NCBI GenBank assembly: GCA_947502585.1 | Contig: CANNAV010000023.1 | Coordinates: forward strand, 1-41,212 | Direction of reading: 5' to 3' | DNA from: an uncultured Pseudovibrio sp. | GTDB lineage: Bacteria; Pseudomonadota; Alphaproteobacteria; Rhizobiales; Stappiaceae | Length of the DNA stretch: 41,212 nt | Part shown: positions 40,799-41,212 of the stretch, piece after piece | Numbering within the stretch: the first letter of the stretch is position 1 | Layout: each line of letters opens with the position of its first letter | The notes under the pieces: generated by a model | Databases searched by the model: none | What the model was told of the DNA's origin: nothing | The model's input: the letters and a program-made list of their open reading frames with translations, nothing else | Position numbers and translations under genes: made by a program

Positions 40799-41110
40799 GT
40801 GCAGCGGGTAAGGGCGTACTGCAACCTGAGCTGGAATACTGCAACATGTGTGGATGCCCCAGAAAATGCAAGTTGTTTTTAAGGCGTTCGGACCTGTGAT
40901 CAGATGCGGTCATGTGTAAGGCCTCAATACTGCGGCACTTTACAAGCCGCGGGCCGGTATGGTGATACGCGGATCAGATCCTCATCAACGCCGCGAGCTC
41001 AAAGCTCCTTGTTGCAGGCAGGTTTTCCTGATCCCGATCTTGCTGATCGTTTGTCCTTACGCTTCAATGACTTCCTCACATCCCCGACAGCCCACTCTTG
41101 CGTGTGTTTA
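40799..41110. other. Noncoding junction between the IS5 remnant and the IS110 end
   Basis: No gene is supported here. The left 50 bp carry the decayed right end of the IS5-type element. The rest is probably the noncoding end of the IS110-family element whose transposase ends at 41111. In some IS110-type elements a bridge RNA is encoded in such an end; I cannot identify it. Confidence 0.45.
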
Positions 41111-41212
41111 TCACACAGCAAGCGCGTCGCGGTAATCTTCTTGCCTGGTTAACATGGCCCAGATCGCGCGGGCCATCTTGTTAGCTAGTGCGATTGCCAC
41201 CACCATGCGTGG
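41111..41212 (-). mobile_element. IS110-family transposase, C-terminal fragment
   Basis: The minus strand from the window edge reads PRMVVAIALANKMARAIWAM followed by LTRQEDYRDALAV and TGA at 41113-41111. The ALANK-ARI-WA-L block is the conserved C-terminal end of IS110/IS116 transposases, the serine-containing domain of which lies just outside the window. The fragment is intact as far as visible. Adjacent noncoding sequence to its left would belong to the same element. Confidence 0.75.

Overview
The window reads as a chromosomal segment of a marine-type alphaproteobacterium. I suspect Pseudovibrio or a relative in the Stappiaceae/Hyphomicrobiales. The grounds are the compact C-P lyase cluster in alphaproteobacterial order, a CarD regulator, a 7Fe-type ferredoxin, a Suv3-like helicase followed by an S4 protein, and three copies of a rhizobial RIME-like palindromic repeat. 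The genus is inference from memory of these families. No rRNA, tRNA or CRISPR was seen.

Left part (1-9.6 kb). It opens with the end of an autotransporter barrel and a decayed ISAs1-type transposase. A SAM methyltransferase and a LysR regulator follow, divergently transcribed, then a copper-type P1B ATPase, a FadR-type GntR regulator and a CYTH-CHAD protein. RIME-like repeats lie before the FadR gene and directly after the CYTH-CHAD stop codon.

Phosphonate region (8.8-17.6 kb). Divergent phnF faces phnG-H-I-J-K-L, then a hexapeptide acyltransferase gene, a DUF1045 2H phosphoesterase gene, phnM and phnN, all tightly packed and often overlapping. PhnG/H/I/J/K/L form the C-P lyase machinery. PhnM removes diphosphate and PhnN makes PRPP. 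No phnP and no phnCDE transporter are present in the window; the 2H phosphoesterase is a natural candidate for the cyclic phosphate step. The hexapeptide gene appears broken near its 3' end by two single-base deletions. A perfect 7-bp inverted repeat between phnF and phnG is a likely PhnF operator.

Central part (17.6-30.3 kb). A TetR regulator is divergent from a two-gene molybdenum hydroxylase of the isoquinoline oxidoreductase type, whose large subunit carries a Tat signal. Next come a large AsmA-family protein, a TerB-like protein with a class I glutamine amidotransferase, a SatP-type acetate/succinate transporter, and pyruvate carboxylase starting at TTG. Several clear rho-independent terminators separate these units.

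Right part (30.5-41.2 kb). A LuxR-type regulator with all checked AHL-pocket residues but no luxI in view is followed by an AT-rich stretch of about 950 bp with no convincing gene. Then come the Suv3-like helicase, an S4 RNA-binding protein, ferredoxin fdxA, a structured-RNA candidate ending in a U-tract terminator, carD, a third RIME-like repeat, and an M48 lipoprotein protease with an exported SNase-like protein. The end is insertion-sequence debris: an IS5-family transposase with two frameshifts and a nonsense codon, and the C-terminal end of an IS110-family transposase running off the window.

I did not find a clearly new multi-gene system. The best leads are the structured RNA between fdxA and carD, the phosphorus-related neighbourhood (CYTH-CHAD plus a phn cluster lacking phnP), the LuxR solo, and the noncoding end of the IS110 element.
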